Assembly (NCBI GenBank): GCA_020346965.1
Contig: CP070793.1
Span: 680,141-686,086 of the forward strand
Direction: 5' to 3'
DNA length: 5,946 nucleotides
Source: Chloroflexota bacterium
GTDB lineage: Bacteria; Chloroflexota; Dehalococcoidia; GIF9; AB-539-J10
Shown here: positions 5,774-5,946 of the stretch, piece by piece
Position numbering within the stretch: the first letter of the stretch is position 1
How the letters are laid out: each line of letters begins with the position of its first letter
Position numbers and translations under genes: made by a program
Notes under the pieces: model-generated
The model's input: only the letters and a program-made list of their open reading frames with translations
Told to the model about the DNA's origin: nothing
Database searches by the model: none

Positions 5774-5946
5774 GCCGTGCACCTGTTCTCGATTCCTAAA
5801 CCGGGAAGCTGTCTCTGCCAGCTGGCTCCAACCAGGCAACTCTATATCACACTGGAATTGCTATTTACCGCTGCTTCCTTCCGGACCTGACGGGGTTCAT
5901 AGCCCCCAGTTGCATAGAACCCGACTATCAACACTGCTCAACAAAA
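5774..5946 (-). ncRNA. ffs: Large-type bacterial SRP RNA (scRNA), 3' part, truncated by the window edge
   Basis: This is the RNA core of the signal recognition particle, which with Ffh protein delivers nascent membrane and secreted proteins to the translocase. The minus strand carries the near-universal GTCAGGTCC-GGAA-GGAAGCAGC hairpin (5891-5870), the Ffh-binding helix 8. Its base is closed by CUAU/AUAG (5902-5899 with 5864-5861). The adjoining helix 5 is supported by ACUGG/CCAGU (5910-5906 with 5855-5851) and UCUAU/AUAGA (5918-5914 with 5845-5841). After the S domain come GTTGCCTGG and, further on, AATCGAGAACAGGTGCACGGC, closely like the 3' end of the Bacillus subtilis scRNA. The molecule is therefore the large form with an Alu domain, not the short 4.5S form. 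The 5' Alu portion, helix 1 partner and promoter lie beyond 5946. The exact 3' end is estimated from the GCACGG element that closes helix 1 in B. subtilis. Confidence 0.93.

Noticed and set aside
5841..5849. TGATATAGA within the SRP RNA as a firm hbd promoter
   Set aside because: The bases are accounted for by helix 5 pairing (UCUAU/AUAGA), and no -35 element is spaced properly, so I mention it only as an alternative.
5696..5890. 64-codon plus-strand open frame across the SRP RNA and hbd start
   Set aside because: It is antisense to the conserved SRP RNA 3' half and to the hbd start; the RNA explains the sequence conservation here.

Overview
This is an ordinary chromosomal housekeeping segment. 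It holds six clear protein genes, one truncated open frame at the left edge, and the 3' two-thirds of a large-type bacterial SRP RNA running off the right edge. I see no insertion sequence, integrase, CRISPR array, tRNA or phage gene, and no previously undescribed system that I can defend. Composition is moderate in GC. The best taxonomic guess is a Chloroflexota bacterium, probably of the Dehalococcoidia type. The CCA-enzyme wording (LRDDLFRRDFSINAMA, TISGDRIRHELEHIF, the DDATRILRG..YEQRFGF block) is typical of that phylum as I remember it, and an SRP RNA with an Alu domain excludes most Proteobacteria. A Firmicutes relative cannot be excluded without a tree.

Layout: positions 2-163 (+) are the C-terminal end of an unknown protein with a terminal membrane helix. 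radC (311-1036, -) and a class II tRNA nucleotidyltransferase/poly(A) polymerase gene (1184-2455, +) diverge from a 147-base gap that holds a plausible promoter for each. The nucleotidyltransferase gene converges on a minus-strand gene block across a 94-base gap with no standard terminator.

The minus-strand block reads, in transcription order: SRP RNA (3' end near 5774), hbd (3-hydroxyacyl-CoA dehydrogenase), ksgA/rsmA (16S rRNA dimethyltransferase), ispE (CDP-methylerythritol kinase), and a VTT/DedA-like membrane protein. Spacing is extremely tight. The SRP RNA end and the hbd ribosome binding site are about a dozen bases apart. ksgA starts with a non-ATG codon, probably inside hbd. The ksgA stop and ispE start share a base (TAGTG). 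The membrane protein follows ispE by 7 bases. The block therefore looks like a single operon behind a structural RNA. It joins protein targeting, acyl-CoA metabolism, ribosome maturation and isoprenoid precursor synthesis. The ksgA-ispE pairing is common in bacteria; the functional link to hbd and the membrane protein is not obvious.

The points most worth checking are how the SRP RNA is separated from the hbd mRNA, the start codon of ksgA, the probable leaderless start of the nucleotidyltransferase gene, and a DedA-like protein lacking the family's usual arginine pair.
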